A stretch of 54,254 nucleotides of DNA, taken from Aquipseudomonas alcaligenes MRY13-0052. Its GTDB lineage: Bacteria > Pseudomonadota > Gammaproteobacteria > Pseudomonadales > Pseudomonadaceae. The notes under the pieces were generated by a model. The model was not told the origin of the DNA, did not search any database, and saw only the letters and a list, made by a program, of their open reading frames with translations. Below are positions 21,968-32,065 of the stretch, piece by piece; positions within the stretch are counted from its first letter, which is position 1, and each line of letters opens with the position of its first letter. The stretch lies in NCBI GenBank assembly GCA_000474255.1, contig BATO01000037.1, forward strand, positions 1 to 54,254. The letters are read 5' to 3'. Position numbers and translations under genes: made by a program.

Positions 21968-24190
21968 ATGACGGGGAGGTTGGTTGCGCTGGCCTGCGGG
22001 TTGGCCTCGCTGCGTTTCATGCCGGGGTTGCCGACGGGCGGCTGGCTTCTGGCGGCGGCGGTGCTGGGCGGCGTTCTTCTATTCACACGGCTACGGCTGC
22101 CGGGGCTGTTCCTCCTGGGCGGCGCCTGGGCCTGCTTCTTTGCCCAGCAGGCCCTGGATGATCGCCTGGCCATGGCCCTGGATGGCGAGACTCGCTGGCT
22201 GCAAGGGCAGGTTGTCGGCCTGCCGCAGCGGGGTGGTGGGGTGGTGCGTTTCGAGCTGGAGGATGCCGTCGCCCCCGGATTGCGCTTGCCGCAGCGCATG
22301 CGCCTGTCCTGGTATGGCGGGCCCGAGGTGCGCGGGGGCGAGCGTTGGCGCCTGGCGGTGACCCTGAAGCGCCCCCGGGGCCTGGTGAACCCTCACGCGT
22401 TCGACTACGAAGCCTGGCTGCTGGCCCGCCATACCGGCGCCACCGGCTCGGTGAAGGCGGGCGAGCCGTTGCAACGGGGCAGTGGCCCGGCTGCCTGGCG
22501 TGACCGCGTGCGCCAGGGCATAGAAAGTGTGCCCGCCCATGGTCGCAACGGCGGTATCGCCGCGCTGGTGCTGGGAGATGGCTCGGGGATCGACAGTGCC
22601 GATTGGCAGTTGCTGCTGAACACCGGGACGGTGCACCTGATGGTGATTTCCGGCCAGCACATTGCCTTGCTCGCGGCGGTGCTGTACGGAGCTGTGGCGT
22701 TGCTGGCCCGGCTCGGCATTTGGCCCCGACGCCTGCCGTGGTTGCCTTGTGCCTGTGCGCTGGCCTTCGTCGGCTCGCTGGGTTACGGACTCCTCGCCGG
22801 CTTCGACGTGCCGGTGCAGCGCTCCTGCCTGATGACCGCCATCGCGCTGCTGTGGCGCCTGCGCTTTCGTCACCTGGGCGTGCTGCGCCCGTTGCTGGTG
22901 GCCTTCTGCGTGGTGCTGGCGGCCGATCCGCTGGCTTCGCTGCAGGCGGGGTTCTGGTTGTCCTTCGGGGCCGTGGCATTGCTGGTGCTGATCTTCGCCG
23001 GGCGCCTGGGCGTGCCACCCTGGTGGCGCAGTTGGTGGCGCGCGCAATGGACCATGGGCCTGGCGCTGTCGCCCTTGCTGCTGGCCATGGCCCTGCCCAT
23101 CAGCCTGAGCGGCCCGCTGGCCAACCTGATTGCGGTGCCCTGGGTCAGCCTGGTCTCGGTGCCGCTGTCTTTATTAGGCGCGGCCCTGCAGGGTGTGCCG
23201 GGTCTTGGGGCGGGGCTGCTGTGGTTGGCGGGTGGGTCGCTGGAACTGTTGTTCCGCTTGCTGGGCTGGATAGCGGAATGGATTCCCGCCTGGCAGGCGA
23301 CCGCCGTTCCCGTCTGGGCCTGGCTGCTGGGCATACTCGGTTGCCTGCTGCTGATCGTGCCGACCGGGATGCCGGTGCGGGCTTTGGGGTTGGCGTTGTT
23401 GTTGCCAACGCTGTTTCCGCCGGTGGAGCGCCCGGCCTGGGGGCGGGCGGATATCTGGTTGCTGGATGTGGGGCAGGGGCTGTCGGTGCTGGTGCGCACG
23501 CGGGAGCACGCGCTGCTCTACGACGCTGGCGCGCGGCGGGGCGATTTCGACATGGGCGAGCGCGTGGTGCTGCCCAGCCTGCTGGGGCTGGGTGTGCGGC
23601 GCCTGGACCAGATGCTCCTCAGCCATGCCGACAACGACCACGCGGGTGGCGCCGGTGCCGTGATGCGTGGCATGCCGTTGGCACGGGTGGTGAGCGGCGA
23701 GCCGGAGCGCCTGCCGGCCAGCCTGGGGGCCGAGGCCTGCCGTGACCAGGCCTGGGAATGGGACGGCGTGCGCCTGCGGACCTGGCACTGGGAGGCTGCG
23801 CGCACGGGCAACGACCGCTCCTGCGTGCTCAGTGTGGAGGCGCGGGGCGAGCGCATTCACTTGACCGGCGATATCGGCGCCCAGGCCGAAGCCGCCTGGA
23901 TCGCCAGTGGTGAACCCTTGCCCGCCGATTGGCTGCTGGCACCTCACCATGGCAGCGCCAGCTCTTCATCGGCGGCGCTCATTGGCGCGGTGGCTCCCCG
24001 TGGTGCGCTGATCACCCGGGGCAGCCACAACGCTTTCGGCCATCCACACTCAACCGTGATCGCCCGTTACCGGGCGGCGGGCGCTGCAATCCACGACACG
24101 GCGGAGTCCGGTGCACTGCTGATCCGCCTTGGTGAACGTGACGAGGTGCGTGGACTGCGGACCCAGGCACGTTTCTGGCGGGAAAAATGA
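21968..24190 (+). CDS. comEC: DNA internalization competence protein ComEC/Rec2
   Basis: A 740-residue polytopic inner-membrane protein thought to form the channel for single-stranded DNA during natural transformation. The order is: N-terminal helices and a DUF4131/OB-like part (RWLQGQVVGLPQRGGGVV), the Competence domain (GDGSGIDSADWQLLLNTGTV, MVISGQHIALLAAVLYG), then a C-terminal metallo-beta-lactamase-like domain. That last domain carries LSHADNDHAGGAGAV, LTGDIG and LAPHHGSASSSSAAL, so the metal ligands of the nuclease-like domain are kept. GGGAGGGAG stands before the ATG at 21968. The gene is full length. Confidence 0.95.
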   Translation: MTGRLVALACGLASLRFMPGLPTGGWLLAAAVLGGVLLFTRLRLPGLFLLGGAWACFFAQQALDDRLAMALDGETRWLQGQVVGLPQRGGGVVRFELEDAVAPGLRLPQRMRLSWYGGPEVRGGERWRLAVTLKRPRGLVNPHAFDYEAWLLARHTGATGSVKAGEPLQRGSGPAAWRDRVRQGIESVPAHGRNGGIAALVLGDGSGIDSADWQLLLNTGTVHLMVISGQHIALLAAVLYGAVALLARLGIWPRRLPWLPCACALAFVGSLGYGLLAGFDVPVQRSCLMTAIALLWRLRFRHLGVLRPLLVAFCVVLAADPLASLQAGFWLSFGAVALLVLIFAGRLGVPPWWRSWWRAQWTMGLALSPLLLAMALPISLSGPLANLIAVPWVSLVSVPLSLLGAALQGVPGLGAGLLWLAGGSLELLFRLLGWIAEWIPAWQATAVPVWAWLLGILGCLLLIVPTGMPVRALGLALLLPTLFPPVERPAWGRADIWLLDVGQGLSVLVRTREHALLYDAGARRGDFDMGERVVLPSLLGLGVRRLDQMLLSHADNDHAGGAGAVMRGMPLARVVSGEPERLPASLGAEACRDQAWEWDGVRLRTWHWEAARTGNDRSCVLSVEARGERIHLTGDIGAQAEAAWIASGEPLPADWLLAPHHGSASSSSAALIGAVAPRGALITRGSHNAFGHPHSTVIARYRAAGAAIHDTAESGALLIRLGERDEVRGLRTQARFWREK

Positions 24191-24262
24191 GAACGGCGGC
24201 GGTCGGCGGGGCCCTGACCCTGTGCTAGAGTTGCGCCACTTTTTTCAAGGGGATTTGCCACC

Positions 24263-24898
24263 GTGTGGGAGCTGGTCAAAGCAGGCGGCTGGATGATGCT
24301 GCCTATCATTCTGAGTTCCATCGCAGCCACCGCCATTATCGTGGAGCGCCTGTGGACGCTTCGCGCCAATCGCATCGCACCGCCGCAATTGCTCGGCCAG
24401 GTGTGGCGCATGGTCAAGGACAAGCAGCTCAACGCCCAGAAGCTCAAGGAGCTGCGTGCGTCTTCCCCACTGGGTGAGATCCTCGCGGCGGGCCTGGCCA
24501 ACTCCAAGCACGGTCGCGAGATCATGAAGGAGTGCATCGAGGAGGCCGCTTCCCGCGTCATCCACGAACTGGAGCGCTACCTCAACACCCTGGGCACCAT
24601 CGCCGCGATGGGCCCGCTGTTGGGCCTGCTGGGCACCGTGTTCGGCATGATCGAGATCTTCAGCGGCTTCATGGACAACGGCATGGCCAACGCTCCGGCA
24701 CTGGCTGGCGGTATTGGCAAGGCTCTGATTACCACTGCAGCGGGCCTGGTGGTCGCTATCCCTGCGGTGTTCTTCCATCGTTTCCTGCTGCGTCGCGTCG
24801 ACGAGCTGGTGGTGGCCATGGAGCAGGAGGCGATCAAGCTGGTGGAAGTGACCCAGGGCGATCGTGAAGTGGACTTCGCAGAGGAAGGCAAAGCGTGA
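24263..24898 (+). CDS. exbB: MotA/TolQ/ExbB proton channel protein
   Basis: A 211-residue inner-membrane protein with three hydrophobic segments (GGWMMLPIILSSIAATAIIV; LGTIAAMGPLLGLLGTVFGM; ITTAAGLVVAIPAVFFHRFL). The second and third carry the TolQ/ExbB signature GPLLGLLGTVFGMIEIF. It pairs with the ExbD-like protein to use the proton gradient. The GTG at 24263 follows AAGGGGA at suitable spacing. It is adjacent to lpxK, not to tonB or tolA, so the partner that receives the energy is not evident. ExbB is a family name here, not a proven function. Confidence 0.9.
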   Translation: MWELVKAGGWMMLPIILSSIAATAIIVERLWTLRANRIAPPQLLGQVWRMVKDKQLNAQKLKELRASSPLGEILAAGLANSKHGREIMKECIEEAASRVIHELERYLNTLGTIAAMGPLLGLLGTVFGMIEIFSGFMDNGMANAPALAGGIGKALITTAAGLVVAIPAVFFHRFLLRRVDELVVAMEQEAIKLVEVTQGDREVDFAEEGKA

Positions 24899-25335
24899 AG
24901 TTCCGTCGCCGTGCGGGCAACGTCGCGCGTGAAGAAGTCTTCCTCAACCTGACTTCGTTCATCGACGTGATCTTCGTGCTGCTGTTGTTCTTCGTGGTCA
25001 CCACGACCTTCAGCCGCCCGAGCGAGCTGAAGATCGAGCTGCCCGAGGCCGTCAGCGGTACCCCGGCCCAGGCTACCGAGGTGAAGACCCTGGAGCTGTC
25101 TATCAGTGCCGACGGGCAGTACGCACTCAATGGCCAGGCACTGGTTAAGAACGACCTGGCGACGCTGATGACGGCCTTGAGCAAGGAGTCCGGTGGCGAC
25201 AACAGTCTGCCGATGATTATCAGCGCCGACGCCAAGACCACCCATCAAACGGTGATCACCGCCATGGATGCGGCCGGAAAGCTGGGCTTCAGCAAGTTGC
25301 GCATCACCACCGTCGAGGCCTCGGACAAGCCCTGA
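24895..25335 (+). CDS. exbD: ExbD/TolR-family biopolymer transport protein
   Basis: A 146-residue protein with one N-terminal helix ([18 protein letters not shown]) preceded by NLTSFIDV, whose aspartate is the conserved proton-path residue of ExbD/TolR. A periplasmic domain follows. The GTG at 24895 overlaps the exbB stop by 4 nt, and the stop overlaps the lpxK start by 1 nt, so exbB-exbD-lpxK are translated together. The block [20 protein letters not shown] is typical of ExbD C-terminal domains. Confidence 0.92.
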   Translation: MKFRRRAGNVAREEVFLNLTSFIDVIFVLLLFFVVTTTFSRPSELKIELPEAVSGTPAQATEVKTLELSISADGQYALNGQALVKNDLATLMTALSKESGGDNSLPMIISADAKTTHQTVITAMDAAGKLGFSKLRITTVEASDKP

Positions 25336-26339
25336 TGGCCTTCTCCGATCGGCTGTTGGACGCCTGGTACCGGGGCCACCCGGCCCTGGTGCTGCTACGC
25401 CCGCTGGAGGCGCTTTACCGTCTGGTGGTGACGCGCAAGCGCGACGCCTTCCTGGCCGGCGAAGGGCCTATCTATCGCGCCCCTGTGCCGGTGATGGTGG
25501 TGGGCAACATCACCGTTGGCGGCACCGGCAAGACCCCCATGATTCTCTGGCTCATCGAGCACTGCCGCAGCCTTGGCTTGCGTGTGGGCGTGGTCAGCCG
25601 TGGCTACGGTGCCAACCCGCCGAGCCTGCCCTGGCGGGTACGGGCGGAGCAGGGCGCCGACGTCGCCGGTGACGAACCGTTGCTGATCGTGCAGCGTAGC
25701 GGTGTGCCGCTGGTCATCGATCCGGATCGCGGGCGTGCGGTCGAGGCGCTGCTGGCCGAGGGGCCGCTCGACCTCGTGCTCAGTGACGACGGCCTGCAGC
25801 ATTACCGCCTGGCGCGGGATATCGAACTGGTACTGATCGACGCCGCCCGTGGCCTTGGCAACGGCCGCTGCCTGCCGGCGGGTCCCCTGCGCGAGCCGGC
25901 GCAGCGCCTGGAAAGCGTCGATGCGGTGCTTTACAACGGTGCCGACTCCGGCCCTGGCGGTGCCCATGGCTTCCGCCTGCAGCCGACCGCGCTGGTCAAC
26001 CTGCACAGTGGTGAGCGGGTCGCACTCGATCATTTCCCCTCTGGCCAGGCGCTCCATGCTGTGGCCGGCATCGGTAATCCGCAGCGTTTCTTCACCACGC
26101 TCGAGGCGCTAAACTGGCGCCCGGTTCCCCATGCCTTCGCCGACCACGCCAGCTTCGGTGCCGCCGAACTGCAGTTCAGCCCGGCACTGCCCCTGGTGAT
26201 GACCGAGAAGGATGCGGTGAAGTGCCGTGCCTTCGCGGCTGCCGACTGGTGGTACCTGGCCGTCGATGCGGTGCCCACCTTGGGCTTCATCGAATGGCTC
26301 GATGCGCGACTGGCACGCCTGTCGGCCGAACGCTCCTAA
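25335..26339 (+). CDS. lpxK: Tetraacyldisaccharide 4'-kinase LpxK
   Basis: A 334-residue membrane-associated kinase that phosphorylates the 4' position of the lipid A precursor, giving lipid IVA. An N-terminal hydrophobic segment ([18 protein letters not shown]) precedes the P-loop [12 protein letters not shown] (about 56-67). Further family blocks are [27 protein letters not shown] and [14 protein letters not shown]. The ATG at 25335 shares one base with the exbD stop. The next genes (Trm112-like, kdsB) follow closely, forming a lipopolysaccharide-centred operon. Confidence 0.96.
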   Translation: MAFSDRLLDAWYRGHPALVLLRPLEALYRLVVTRKRDAFLAGEGPIYRAPVPVMVVGNITVGGTGKTPMILWLIEHCRSLGLRVGVVSRGYGANPPSLPWRVRAEQGADVAGDEPLLIVQRSGVPLVIDPDRGRAVEALLAEGPLDLVLSDDGLQHYRLARDIELVLIDAARGLGNGRCLPAGPLREPAQRLESVDAVLYNGADSGPGGAHGFRLQPTALVNLHSGERVALDHFPSGQALHAVAGIGNPQRFFTTLEALNWRPVPHAFADHASFGAAELQFSPALPLVMTEKDAVKCRAFAAADWWYLAVDAVPTLGFIEWLDARLARLSAERS

Positions 26340-26380
26340 CTCATTCCAGCCGCCCCTCCGGGTGGCGTTCAAGGATACCC

Positions 26381-26566
26381 ATGGACACGAAACTGCTCGA
26401 TATCCTCGCCTGTCCTCTGTGCAAGGGCACACTCAAGCTCGCCGAAGACAAGAGCGAACTGGTCTGCAAGGCCGATGCACTGGCCTTCCCGGTTCGCGAA
26501 GGCATCCCGGTGATGCTGGAAAGCGAGGCGCGCACCCTTAACGTCGACGAGCGGCTGGACAAGTAA
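26381..26566 (+). CDS. Trm112/YcaR-family small protein
   Basis: A 61-residue protein starting [18 protein letters not shown], with a later cysteine in [20 protein letters not shown]. This is the Trm112/UPF0434 (YcaR) family, often found between lpxK and kdsB. Eukaryotic Trm112 activates methyltransferases; the bacterial role is not settled. AAGGA stands 7 nt before the ATG at 26381. The stop overlaps the kdsB start by one base. Confidence 0.93.
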   Translation: MDTKLLDILACPLCKGTLKLAEDKSELVCKADALAFPVREGIPVMLESEARTLNVDERLDK

Positions 26567-27330
26567 TGGCCCAGGCATTCACCGTCGTCATCCCGGCGCG
26601 CTACGCCTCCACGCGCCTGCCCGGCAAGCCGCTGCAGGACATCGCCGGCAAGCCGATGGTCCAGCACGTCTGGGAGCAGGCGCGGCGCAGTTCCGCCGAG
26701 CGCGTGGTGGTGGCCACCGACGATGCGCGCATCGTCGAGGCCTGCAAGGGCTTCGGCGCCGAGGTGGTGCTGACCCGGGTCGACCACAATTCCGGCACCG
26801 ATCGCCTGGCCGAGGTCGCCACCCAGCTGGGGCTGGCCGGCGACGCCATCGTGGTCAATGTGCAGGGCGATGAGCCGCTGATCCCTCCGGCGATCATCGA
26901 CCAGGTGGCGGCCAACCTGGCGGCTCACCCGGAGGCGGGCATCGCCACCCTCGCCGAGCCGATCCATGACGTGGATGCACTGTTCAATCCCAACGTGGTC
27001 AAGGTGTCGACCGACACCCAGGGCCTGGCCCTGACCTTCAGCCGTGCACCGCTGCCCTGGGCCCGTGATACGTTCGCCCAGGGGCGTGATGCCTTGCCCG
27101 AGGGTGTGCCCTACCGCCGCCATATCGGTATCTACGCCTACCGTACCCAGTTCCTCCACGACTTCGTCGCCTGGGGCCCGTGCTGGCTAGAGAACACCGA
27201 ATGCCTGGAGCAGCTGCGTGCGCTCTGGCATGGTGTGCGCATCCACGTAGCCGATGCCCTGGAGGCGCCGGCTGCCGGTGTGGATACCGCTGAAGACCTG
27301 GAGCGGGTGCGCCGCTTGCTGGGGGCCTGA
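26566..27330 (+). CDS. kdsB: 3-deoxy-manno-octulosonate cytidylyltransferase KdsB
   Basis: A 254-residue cytoplasmic enzyme activating Kdo with CTP to CMP-Kdo for the lipopolysaccharide inner core. The nucleotide-binding N-terminus reads [20 protein letters not shown], followed by [10 protein letters not shown] and [29 protein letters not shown] near 190 is typical of KdsB. The ATG at 26566 and the stop at 27330 each share bases with the neighbouring genes. Length matches the family. Confidence 0.97.
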   Translation: MAQAFTVVIPARYASTRLPGKPLQDIAGKPMVQHVWEQARRSSAERVVVATDDARIVEACKGFGAEVVLTRVDHNSGTDRLAEVATQLGLAGDAIVVNVQGDEPLIPPAIIDQVAANLAAHPEAGIATLAEPIHDVDALFNPNVVKVSTDTQGLALTFSRAPLPWARDTFAQGRDALPEGVPYRRHIGIYAYRTQFLHDFVAWGPCWLENTECLEQLRALWHGVRIHVADALEAPAAGVDTAEDLERVRRLLGA

Positions 27331-27788
27331 TGAAGGTCCTGTTCGTCTGCCTGGGCAATATCTGCCGCTCGCCCACCGCCGAGGGTGTACTGCGCCACAA
27401 GCTGCGTGAGGCCGGGCTGGCGGAGCAGGTCGAGGTCGACTCCGCCGGTACCGGTGACTGGCACGTTGGCAAGGCACCCGACACGCGCACCCGCCAGGCG
27501 GCGCTGCGACGTGGCTATGACCTGTCGCTGCTACGGGCGCGCCAGGTGAGCGTGGAGGACTTCTCGCGTTTCGATCTGGTGTTGGCGATGGATCACAGCA
27601 ACCTGCGTGATCTCAAGGGGCTGCGTCGCAATGGCAGCGAGCCGGACCTGTTCCTGCGTCGCTATGGCCTGGTGCTGGAAGAGGTCCCGGATCCTTACTA
27701 CGGCGGCGAGGAAGGCTTCGAAGAGGTGCTGGATCTGATCGAGCAGGCTTGTGATGGTCTGGTTGCCGAGATTCGGGGGCGCCTGTGA
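27330..27788 (+). CDS. Low-molecular-weight protein tyrosine phosphatase
   Basis: A 152-residue protein starting [20 protein letters not shown], which contains the phosphate-binding loop CLGNICRS (Cys7, Arg13). The general-acid aspartate is in VPDPYYGGEEGFEEV near 120. It is a LMW-PTP of the YfkJ/PtpA type. Being outside an exopolysaccharide locus, its substrate is unknown. It overlaps kdsB by one base and murB by 4 nt, so it belongs to the lpxK-murB operon. Confidence 0.93.
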   Translation: MKVLFVCLGNICRSPTAEGVLRHKLREAGLAEQVEVDSAGTGDWHVGKAPDTRTRQAALRRGYDLSLLRARQVSVEDFSRFDLVLAMDHSNLRDLKGLRRNGSEPDLFLRRYGLVLEEVPDPYYGGEEGFEEVLDLIEQACDGLVAEIRGRL

Positions 27789-28804
27789 GCCTGGTCGTTT
27801 CCGAAAACGTTTCCCTGAAGCCCTTCAACACCTTTGGTGTGGAGGTGCGTGCGCGCCTGTTCGCCGAGGCGCATGACGACGCCGAGATGCGTGAGGCGCT
27901 GGCTCTGGCGAGCGCACGTGGTATTCCGCTGCAAGTGATTGGCGGGGGCAGCAACCTGCTGCTGACCGGTGATATCGACGCGCTGGTGCTGCGCATGGCC
28001 AGCCGTGGCCTGCGTTTGCTGGGCGATGACGGCGAGCAGGTGCTGGTGGAGGCCGAGGCCGGCGAGCCCTGGCACCCGTTCGTGCTCTGGACCCTGGAGC
28101 AGGGGCTGGCGGGACTGGAGAACCTCAGCCTGATTCCCGGCACCGTTGGGGCGGCGCCGATGCAGAACATCGGTGCCTACGGGGTGGAAATCAAGGATGT
28201 ATTCGCCGGGTTGACCGCGATGGACCGCCTGAGTGGCGAGCTGCGTGACTTCAGCCTGGAGGAGTGTGCCTTCGGCTATCGCGATAGCCTGTTCAAGCGC
28301 GACGTCGGTCGCTGGCTCATCCTCAGGGTTCGTTTCAAGCTGAGCCGTGCCCTGAGCTTGCACCTCGACTACGGGCCTGTGCGCCAACGGCTGCGGGAGC
28401 AGGGTATCGATGCGCCCACGGCGTTGGATGTGAGCCGCGCCATTTGCTCCATCCGCAGCGAGAAGCTCCCGGACCCCGCTCAACTTGGCAACGCTGGCAG
28501 CTTCTTCAAGAACCCCCTGGTGCCAGCCGGGCTGGCCGAGCGCCTGCGTGGGGAACATGCGGACCTGGTGGCCTATCCCCAGGCCGATGGCCAGGTGAAG
28601 CTGGCCGCAGGCTGGCTGATCGAGCGTGCCGGCTGGAAGGGGTTCCGTGATGGCGATGCGGGTGTTCATCGCCTGCAGGCCCTGGTTCTAGTGAACTATG
28701 GTGCGGCTACCGGCCTGCAGCTGTTGGACCTGGCGCAGCGTATCCAGGCCGATGTTGCCGAACGCTTTGGTGTGGCGCTGGAGATGGAGCCCAATCTGCT
28801 CTGA
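27785..28804 (+). CDS. murB: UDP-N-acetylenolpyruvoylglucosamine reductase MurB
   Basis: A 339-residue FAD enzyme that makes UDP-N-acetylmuramic acid, the second step of peptidoglycan precursor synthesis. It is of the long type I form. The flavin-binding part has LKPFNTFGVEV, VIGGGSNLLLTGD and LSLIPGTVGAAPMQNIGAYG. The catalytic serine is in GNAGSFFKNP, and the glutamate is in the C-terminal EMEPNLL. The GTG at 27785 overlaps the phosphatase stop. A clear terminator follows. Confidence 0.97.
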   Translation: MSLVVSENVSLKPFNTFGVEVRARLFAEAHDDAEMREALALASARGIPLQVIGGGSNLLLTGDIDALVLRMASRGLRLLGDDGEQVLVEAEAGEPWHPFVLWTLEQGLAGLENLSLIPGTVGAAPMQNIGAYGVEIKDVFAGLTAMDRLSGELRDFSLEECAFGYRDSLFKRDVGRWLILRVRFKLSRALSLHLDYGPVRQRLREQGIDAPTALDVSRAICSIRSEKLPDPAQLGNAGSFFKNPLVPAGLAERLRGEHADLVAYPQADGQVKLAAGWLIERAGWKGFRDGDAGVHRLQALVLVNYGAATGLQLLDLAQRIQADVAERFGVALEMEPNLL

Positions 28805-28825
28805 CATCGCTTGCACGCAATAGAC

Positions 28826-28851
28826 AAAGGGACGCTCAGGCGTCCCTTTTT
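28826..28851 (+). terminator. Rho-independent terminator of murB
   Basis: AAAGGGACGC (28826-28835) pairs perfectly with GCGTCCCTTT (28840-28849) around TCAG and runs into T residues. It lies 22 nt after the murB stop. Confidence 0.9.
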
Positions 28852-28929
28852 CATTTGCGGTGCAGTGAGGGGAGGAGGGTGCGCAGGTTGCGGTGGACGG
28901 TGGGCGGGGCGGGCACTTTTCTCGTGCCA

Positions 28930-28957
28930 AAGAAAAAGGGATGCCGAGGCATCCCTT
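28930..28957 (-). terminator. Rho-independent terminator of rne
   Basis: On the minus strand, AAGGGATGC (28957-28949) pairs perfectly with GCATCCCTT (28944-28936), followed by TTTTTCTTT. It lies 19 nt downstream of the rne stop. Confidence 0.9.
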
Positions 28958-28975
28958 GTTCATTCAGGCAGGGCC

Positions 28976-31900
28976 TTAGACGGTCGGTTTGGACTCGTCC
29001 TTGGCTTCTTCCTCTTCCTTCGCTTCGTCAGCGACGGTTGCTTCGGCAGCTTCGGTGCTGGCCTCGGTCACTTCGACCTTGGGCTCTTCCGCAACTTCCT
29101 GGGCTTCCACGACAGCTTCAGCAACGGGCTCGGGCTGGGCTTCCACCACCGGCTCAGCGGCGACTTCAACCACGACCGGAGCAGCTTCCTCAACCACCGG
29201 GGCTTCTACCACGGGGGCTGCGGCAGCTTCGCGTGCAAGACGCTCGGCTTCCTGCTGACGGCGACGGACTTCGCGAGGATCGTTCGGTGCACGGCCGCCG
29301 GCGCTTACCGGTGCTGCCGCGGGGGCAGGAGCCGGTTCGGCTTCGACAACAGGGGCCACGACCGGAGCCGGTGCTTCCACTTCTGCGACCTGAGCGGTCT
29401 CTACGGGGGCTTCGACCACGGTTTCGGCAACCGGCTCGACGACCACGAAGGACACTTCGCTTTCGATCACGGCAGGGGCGCTGGTATCGATCACTTCGAC
29501 CGGTTCCTGCTCCTGGGCGACGGCTTCGGCGGCAGGGGCTGCGACCGGGGCTTCGCTGGCGGCGCTTTCGACCTGGGTCGGTTCGCTGCTGGCTTGGCCT
29601 TCGACCTGCTCGGCGATCACTTCTGCGGCGACGGCGGTCACGACAACGGCGGCGGGGACGCTGCCATCGACATTGGCCTCTTCGCTGCCTTCCTCGCCTT
29701 CTTCGCCTTCGCCTTCGACTTCACGCTGGCGCTCACGGCGGTTGCTGCGGCGACGCTGGCCACGGGAGCGGCGGCGGGGGCGGTCGCCTTCGGCGCCTTC
29801 CTGGCCATCGGCATCATCCAGCAGCTCTTCGTTGTTCAGCAGTTCTTCTTCGCTGGCCTCGGCGGCAGCCTGCTCGGGGCGCGGAGCGCGCTCTTCACGG
29901 GGCTGGCGCTCTTCGCGCGGCGGACGCTCGCCACGTTCGCGGCGGTTTTCCTGGCCTTCGCGAGGTTCACGCGGCTCACGGGCTTCGCGTGGTGCACGCT
30001 CCTCACGGGGTTGACGCTCTTCGCGGGGCTGGCGCTCCTCACGAGGCTCGCGCGGTGCGCGCTCTTCGCGGGGTTCACGGGCTTCGCGCGGGGCGCGGTC
30101 TTCACGAGGCTGACGCTCTTCGCGTGGAGGACGCTCGCCACGTTCGCGGCGGTTTTCCTGGCCTTCGCGAGATTCACGCGGTTCGCGCGGCTCACGGGCT
30201 TCGCGAGGTTGACGCTCTTCACGCGGCTTGCGCTCTTCGTCGCGGCGGCCTTCACGGCTGCCGTCACGGCGACGGTTCTGCTGGCGACCGTTACGGCGCT
30301 CGTCGGTGCTGCGGGCCGGACGCTCGCTGGCGCTTTGCTCGGTAGCGACGGGCTGGGCTTCTTCCTTGCCGGCGAACAGGCCTACCAGCGACTTCACCAG
30401 GCCTTTGAACAGGCTCGGCTCGGCAGCGGCGACGGCAGCGGTTGGAGGAGCCAGCGGGGCCGGAGCGGGGCGCTCGGGGGCCACGGTCTTCACGGCGGCT
30501 TCCTGGCGAACCAGGGTGCGGGTGGCGGCGGGCGGCTGCTGCTCTTCGCTCTCGGACGGGGTCATCTCGTAGCTGGACTGGCCGTGCATGACTTCCGGGC
30601 TGTCATCGCGCAGACGCTGCACTTCGAAGTGCGGGGTCTCCAGATGATCGTTCGGCAGGATCACGATGCGGGCGCGGGTGCGCAGCTCGATCTTGGTGAT
30701 GCTGTTGCGCTTCTCGTTGAGCAGGAAGGCGGCAACCGGAATCGGTACCTGGGCACGGACTTCGGCGGTGCGGTCCTTCAGGGCTTCTTCTTCGATCAGG
30801 CGCAGGATCGCCAGCGACAGGGACTCGACGTCGCGGATGATGCCTTGACCGTTGCAGCGCGGGCAGACGATGCCGCTGCTCTCGCCCAGGGACGGGCGCA
30901 GGCGCTGACGGGACATTTCCAGCAGGCCGAAGCGGGAGATGCGGCCGACCTGTACGCGGGCGCGGTCGGCTTCAAGGGCTTCGCGGACCTTCTCTTCCAC
31001 GGCGCGCTGGTTCTTGGCCGGGGTCATGTCGATGAAGTCGATGACGATCAGGCCGCCGATATCACGCAGGCGCAGCTGGCGAGCGATCTCTTCGGCCGCT
31101 TCCAGGTTGGTCTGCAGGGCGGTTTCTTCGATGTCGCCGCCTTTGGTCGCACGCGCCGAGTTGATGTCGATGGACACCAGGGCTTCGGTCGGGTCGATGA
31201 CGATGGAACCGCCGGAAGGCAGTTTCACTTCGCGCTGGAAGGCGGTTTCGATCTGGCTCTCGATCTGGAAGCGATTGAACAGCGGAACGCTGTCCTGGTA
31301 GAGCTTGATCTTGTTCTGGTACTGCGGCATCACCTGGCGGATGAAGCTCAGGGCTTCTTCCTGGGCTTCGACGCTGTCGACCAGTACTTCGCCGATGTCC
31401 TGGCGCAGGTAGTCGCGGATGGCGCGAATGATGACGTTGCTTTCCTGATAGATCAGGAAGGGGGCGCCGCGCTCACCGGAAGCTTCCTTGATGGCGCTCC
31501 AGAGTTGCAGCAGGTAGTCGAGGTCCCACTGCAGCTCTTCGCTGGAGCGGCCCAGGCCGGCGGTGCGAACGATCAGGCCCATGTCGGCCGGTGCGTTCAG
31601 GCCGTTCAGCGCCTCACGCAGCTCGTTGCGCTCTTCGCCTTCAATGCGACGGGAGATGCCGCCCGCGCGGGGGTTGTTCGGCATCAGTACCAGGTAACGA
31701 CCGGCGAGGCTGATGAAGGTGGTCAGGGCTGCGCCCTTGTTGCCACGTTCTTCTTTCTCGACCTGGACGATGACTTCCTGGCCTTCGTTGAGCACGTCCT
31801 TGATGTTGACGCGCCCTTCGGGGGACTTCTTGAAGTATTCGCGGGAGATTTCTTTCAGCGGCAGGAAGCCGTGGCGATCTGCACCGAAGTCGACGAATGC

Positions 31901-32065
31901 GGCTTCGAGGCTGGGCTCGATGCGCGTGATGCGGCCTTTGTAGATGTTGGCCTTTTTCTGTTCACGGGCGCCCGACTCGATATCCAGGTCGTACAGGCGT
32001 TGGCCGTCGACCAGGGCAACACGCAACTCTTCGGGCTGAGTTGCGTTAATCAGCATTCTTTTCAT
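28976..32065 (-). CDS. rne: Ribonuclease E
   Basis: A 1029-residue endoribonuclease that starts mRNA decay, matures rRNA and tRNA, and scaffolds the degradosome. The catalytic half has the opening [20 protein letters not shown], an S1 domain ([20 protein letters not shown]), the DNase I-like site with [14 protein letters not shown] and [11 protein letters not shown], and the zinc link CPRCNGQG. The tail is disordered: an Arg/Glu-rich RNA-binding stretch built from repeats, then an Ala/Val/Glu/Pro-rich part ending [13 protein letters not shown]. The ATG at 32065 is chosen because RNase E begins MKRMLINAT. No Shine-Dalgarno site is seen; a hairpin sits 12 nt upstream. It is monocistronic with a long leader. 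Confidence 0.97.
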   Translation of the reverse strand: MKRMLINATQPEELRVALVDGQRLYDLDIESGAREQKKANIYKGRITRIEPSLEAAFVDFGADRHGFLPLKEISREYFKKSPEGRVNIKDVLNEGQEVIVQVEKEERGNKGAALTTFISLAGRYLVLMPNNPRAGGISRRIEGEERNELREALNGLNAPADMGLIVRTAGLGRSSEELQWDLDYLLQLWSAIKEASGERGAPFLIYQESNVIIRAIRDYLRQDIGEVLVDSVEAQEEALSFIRQVMPQYQNKIKLYQDSVPLFNRFQIESQIETAFQREVKLPSGGSIVIDPTEALVSIDINSARATKGGDIEETALQTNLEAAEEIARQLRLRDIGGLIVIDFIDMTPAKNQRAVEEKVREALEADRARVQVGRISRFGLLEMSRQRLRPSLGESSGIVCPRCNGQGIIRDVESLSLAILRLIEEEALKDRTAEVRAQVPIPVAAFLLNEKRNSITKIELRTRARIVILPNDHLETPHFEVQRLRDDSPEVMHGQSSYEMTPSESEEQQPPAATRTLVRQEAAVKTVAPERPAPAPLAPPTAAVAAAEPSLFKGLVKSLVGLFAGKEEAQPVATEQSASERPARSTDERRNGRQQNRRRDGSREGRRDEERKPREERQPREAREPREPRESREGQENRRERGERPPREERQPREDRAPREAREPREERAPREPREERQPREERQPREERAPREAREPREPREGQENRRERGERPPREERQPREERAPRPEQAAAEASEEELLNNEELLDDADGQEGAEGDRPRRRSRGQRRRSNRRERQREVEGEGEEGEEGSEEANVDGSVPAAVVVTAVAAEVIAEQVEGQASSEPTQVESAASEAPVAAPAAEAVAQEQEPVEVIDTSAPAVIESEVSFVVVEPVAETVVEAPVETAQVAEVEAPAPVVAPVVEAEPAPAPAAAPVSAGGRAPNDPREVRRRQQEAERLAREAAAAPVVEAPVVEEAAPVVVEVAAEPVVEAQPEPVAEAVVEAQEVAEEPKVEVTEASTEAAEATVADEAKEEEEAKDESKPTV
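29924..30171 (-). repeat. In-frame repeat in the RNase E Arg-rich tail
   Basis: A 41-bp sequence occurs identically at 29924-29964 and 30131-30171, offset 207 bp (69 codons). It encodes the core of [17 protein letters not shown] in both copies. The bases between are also made of similar [10 protein letters not shown]-type units, so the segment grew by in-frame tandem duplication. Confidence 0.8.
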
